This document shows, piece after piece, positions 61,744-64,000 of a DNA stretch of 64,000 nucleotides. The stretch's first letter is position 1; each line of letters opens with the position of its first letter. Both the position numbers and the translations under genes were made by a program. This stretch comes from Ornithomonoglobus_A sp045649025 (GTDB lineage Bacteria > Bacillota > Clostridia > UBA1381), in the NCBI GenBank assembly GCA_045649025.1, contig JAZRPB010000036.1, positions 40,641-104,640 on the forward strand, read 5' to 3'. The notes beneath the pieces were generated by a model, which searched no databases, was not told the origin of the DNA, and worked only from the letters and a program-made list of their open reading frames with translations.

Positions 61744-61778
61744 TTGTTATTACTAATATTATGTGATATAATATTAGT
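61744..61778 (+). promoter_or_regulatory. Promoter with palindromic operator ahead of the surface protein
   Basis: TTGTTA (61744-61749), 17 bp, TATAAT (61767-61772), extended -10 TGATATAAT. A perfect 10-bp inverted repeat ACTAATATTA/TAATATTAGT (61752-61761, 61769-61778) surrounds the -10, and TATTATTAGTA occurs again shortly downstream. Confidence 0.55.
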
Positions 61779-61825
61779 TATGGTATTATTAGTAAAGCAA
61801 AAAATGTGAAAAGGAGAATTTGAAT

Positions 61826-64000
61826 ATGCGTATTGCAAACTTAACCAAAAGAATATGTGCATCTCTTTTAGTTGTGTGTATGCTTACACCCATGATGAAC
61901 ATGGGATTGGTAAGCTATGCCATAGAAGATGGTGGCGTTGTCATAGCATCTGACGAGAACGTAGTTCTTGCGGGCGACACAGTTCTTGCAGTTAATGAAA
62001 ATGCTGATGAAATTATAGGAGAAGGAGAAAACGACGGTAACGGAGATGCCGGCGATAATGGCGCAATTCCTGACGAGGGCTTTGGTGACGAAGATGAACC
62101 TGTTGTCACAAAAATAGGTGTTACTTCTGCAGAAGAACTTGAAGATGCTCTGGAAGAAGGCTATAACAGAATTCAGTTGCTTGGCGACATTGCTTTGGAC
62201 AGAACATTTTTCGTTACAAAAGATACTGTTGTCTTTGCAACAGAAACGGTAACTTTAACCAGAGATGTGTCTTTTGCAGGTGATATTTTCGTGGTAGGAC
62301 CTGGTGAGATGCCCGCCGAGGATGAAGATCCTGTTACCATTACATTCGGAGATGAAACATTAAATGAAAAAGATTTAATCGTAATCGACGGTAACAAGGA
62401 TAATGTGGGAGTTGATGTGGTAGGCACAGCTTTCTTTATAAGAAATCTTGCAAATGTAAATCTATATGGCGTAACAGTTAAAAATGCTAAAAAGACAGGC
62501 AACGAAAGAACACTTGAAGAAGCTCACAACGACCTTTCATATCAGGCGCGTATTGGTGGTGCAGCAGTTGTCTTGGCCTCAGGCGAATTGAATATTTATG
62601 ATTCTACATTTGAAAACAACGAAATAAATGATGAAGGTGACGACAACTCTGATATGATAAGCACACAGGGTGGTGCTATTTATAGCTTTGGTGCACTTAA
62701 TATTTATAGTGCAACATTCACCGGCAACCACGCTGCAAGGGGTGGTGCTATCTATAACTATAGAGAAACACACATCTACAATGCTTTGTTCAAGGATAAT
62801 ACTGCTTCATATCGCGGCGGTGCTATTTATGTGCCTGCAGCCACAGCGGCAGCATTATACACAGGTGAAGAAGACGGTGAAGTTGTATTTGAAGGAAACA
62901 CAGCTATAAGTGGCGGTGGTGCTATTTTAGTACAAGGAACGAACGTCTACAATAATACTACATTTACTGCTAACGAGGCAACAGAAAGCTATGGGGGAGC
63001 TCTTTACGTTGCAGGTCAGCTAACTGATGCCAAAACACTTGAAATGCATAATGTTACATTTAATGAAAATCAGTCAAATTCAAGCGGTGGAGCTATTTAT
63101 TCAACTTCAAAAGCGGTTATGTTAATTGATGATGCATCATTTAGCAAAAACAAAACACTTACAGGGCATGGAGGTGCGATTGCTTCTTTTGGAACAGCGG
63201 ATAAAGAAGACAAAACACTTGAATTATATAATGCTACATTTAGCGAAAACCAGTCGCACTATAATGGTGGTGCTGTCTATTTTGGCTCAAATGCGATTTC
63301 TTATATGGAAGGCGTTTCATTCCAAAAGAACAAAGCACTTGCAACTGCAAATGCAGATGAAAACAGATATGGTGGCGGTGCGATTTACGGAACAGGTGCA
63401 ACAATTGAAATAAACGACGGTGAATTTATTGAAAACACGTCTGACTATATGGGCGGTGCATTTGAAATTCACTCATCTTCCGTTGCAACATTAAATAACA
63501 TTACTGCAACAGGAAACACGGCTGTAAATTCAAGTGGTGGTGCATTTGAAATTCAGTCATCTTCTGCTATAGCAATGAATAAAGTTACTGCAACAGGCAA
63601 CGAAGCCTTAAATAGCGGCGGTGGCTTTATGCATGTAAAGAACGCTGAAGCAAAGGTTTATAATTCAGTTATTGAAAATAATAGCGGAAAAACAGGCGGA
63701 GCTATGGCGTTCTATGAAGGTAGTAAAGGTGGAGTTTATAACACAGAATTTAATGCCAATAAATCACAGACCCAAGGCGGTGCGTTATTTATATATACCA
63801 ACGGAGAAAAGGTAACGCTCCACACAATTAAGTTTAATAATAACGTAGCAGGCAACTTTGGTGGTGCGATTTACGCATCAAGTAAGAGCCAGGCAGATAT
63901 GTATAACATCACGGCTATAGAAAACAGTGCGTCATCTGGCGGTTTTATGTATGAAACCACAACCGGAACAACTGTAAACTTAAATGGTTTAACGGTTAAA
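61826..64000 (+). CDS. Large secreted protein with GGA-I/Y beta-helix repeats, cut by the window edge
   Basis: Signal peptide MRIANLTKRICASLLVVCML...SYA, an acidic linker (about 35-95), then a right-handed beta-helix: at least 17 repeats in which GGAI, GGAL or GGAF is followed at 8-12 residues by a turn and by FxxN motifs (FENN, FTGN, FKDN, FSKN, FNEN, FSEN). 725 residues to the edge without a stop. Resembles the polymorphic outer-membrane/adhesin-type repeats seen in chlamydiae and in gut Clostridia. AAGGAG lies upstream. Role likely adhesion or wall surface; C-terminal anchor unseen. Confidence 0.88.
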   Translation, partial: MRIANLTKRICASLLVVCMLTPMMNMGLVSYAIEDGGVVIASDENVVLAGDTVLAVNENADEIIGEGENDGNGDAGDNGAIPDEGFGDEDEPVVTKIGVTSAEELEDALEEGYNRIQLLGDIALDRTFFVTKDTVVFATETVTLTRDVSFAGDIFVVGPGEMPAEDEDPVTITFGDETLNEKDLIVIDGNKDNVGVDVVGTAFFIRNLANVNLYGVTVKNAKKTGNERTLEEAHNDLSYQARIGGAAVVLASGELNIYDSTFENNEINDEGDDNSDMISTQGGAIYSFGALNIYSATFTGNHAARGGAIYNYRETHIYNALFKDNTASYRGGAIYVPAATAAALYTGEEDGEVVFEGNTAISGGGAILVQGTNVYNNTTFTANEATESYGGALYVAGQLTDAKTLEMHNVTFNENQSNSSGGAIYSTSKAVMLIDDASFSKNKTLTGHGGAIASFGTADKEDKTLELYNATFSENQSHYNGGAVYFGSNAISYMEGVSFQKNKALATANADENRYGGGAIYGTGATIEINDGEFIENTSDYMGGAFEIHSSSVATLNNITATGNTAVNSSGGAFEIQSSSAIAMNKVTATGNEALNSGGGFMHVKNAEAKVYNSVIENNSGKTGGAMAFYEGSKGGVYNTEFNANKSQTQGGALFIYTNGEKVTLHTIKFNNNVAGNFGGAIYASSKSQADMYNITAIENSASSGGFMYETTTGTTVNLNGLTVK

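Overview
The window is AT-rich chromosomal DNA from a monoderm Bacillota bacterium of the class Clostridia. Evidence for this: a CIRCE-controlled groESL operon, dnaG-rpoD, nrdR, the mltG-trmR-trhP cluster known from Bacillus, a YlmC/YmxH-family gene, a Spo0A-family regulator, a small-type SRP RNA upstream of dnaX-ybaB-recR, SLH and Big2 wall proteins, and purine-rich ribosome binding sites with occasional TTG/GTG starts. There are no rRNA genes, phage genes, transposase genes or CRISPR arrays. I do not name a species.

Layout. 1-6.0 kb (minus strand): ddl (cut by the left edge), an RluD-type synthase, lspA, tsaD, rimI, an arginine-phosphatase-like enzyme, and a cysteine desulfurase/DUF3343 pair. 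6.2-18.1 kb (plus): lactate dehydrogenase, a phosphoesterase, a DUF2161 protein, a Big2/glucosaminidase, ymxH-like, nrdR, mnmE, an Orn/Lys/Arg decarboxylase, recD2, a HAD hydrolase and a YneA-like LysM protein behind a decorated promoter. 18.2-25 kb: a gluconate 5-dehydrogenase-like SDR, a VOC protein, a Ca/Na antiporter, tRNA-Met, a zinc-ribbon membrane protein, and a minus-strand lipoprotein/BY-kinase/Wzz operon. 25.3-43.8 kb (mostly plus): mltG-trmR-trhP-FAD oxidoreductase, a DUF421/DUF4363 pair, a Spo0A-like protein without its phosphoacceptor region, a BofC-like protein, groESL, dnaG-rpoD-prmA, phosphoesterases, TraX and aconitase. 43.9-55.6 kb: dtd and an ABC-F ATPase, an SLH/glucosaminidase protein, WYL regulator-ASKHA protein-radical SAM, then rnz, recR, ybaB, dnaX, ffs, a DUF6514-like gene and tadA. 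55.7-64 kb: tRNA-Pro, a CDF exporter, a cobalamin riboswitch driving an EcfT gene and an EcfA-EcfA-EcfS fusion, a near-identical 102-bp duplication ending in a tRNA-Pro fragment, and the start of a large secreted protein built of GGA-I repeats.

The most unusual content is non-coding. A four-copy interspersed element (18181-18496, 21023-21111, 34768-35000, 41129-41375) has complementary ends and internal stems that change sequence between copies while staying paired. Three of its four copies sit between convergent genes. A second two-copy family (11084-11245, 19799-19930) is a chain of hairpins with compensatory changes. There are also a tandem pair of 105-bp palindromic units (29862-30071), a 41-bp repeat about 25 bp upstream of two start codons (5976, 52435), and a roughly 105-nt hairpin overlapping the recD2 stop codon (16829-16934). 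Among proteins, the Spo0A relative lacking its phosphorylation site and the A-A-S fused vitamin transporter stand out.
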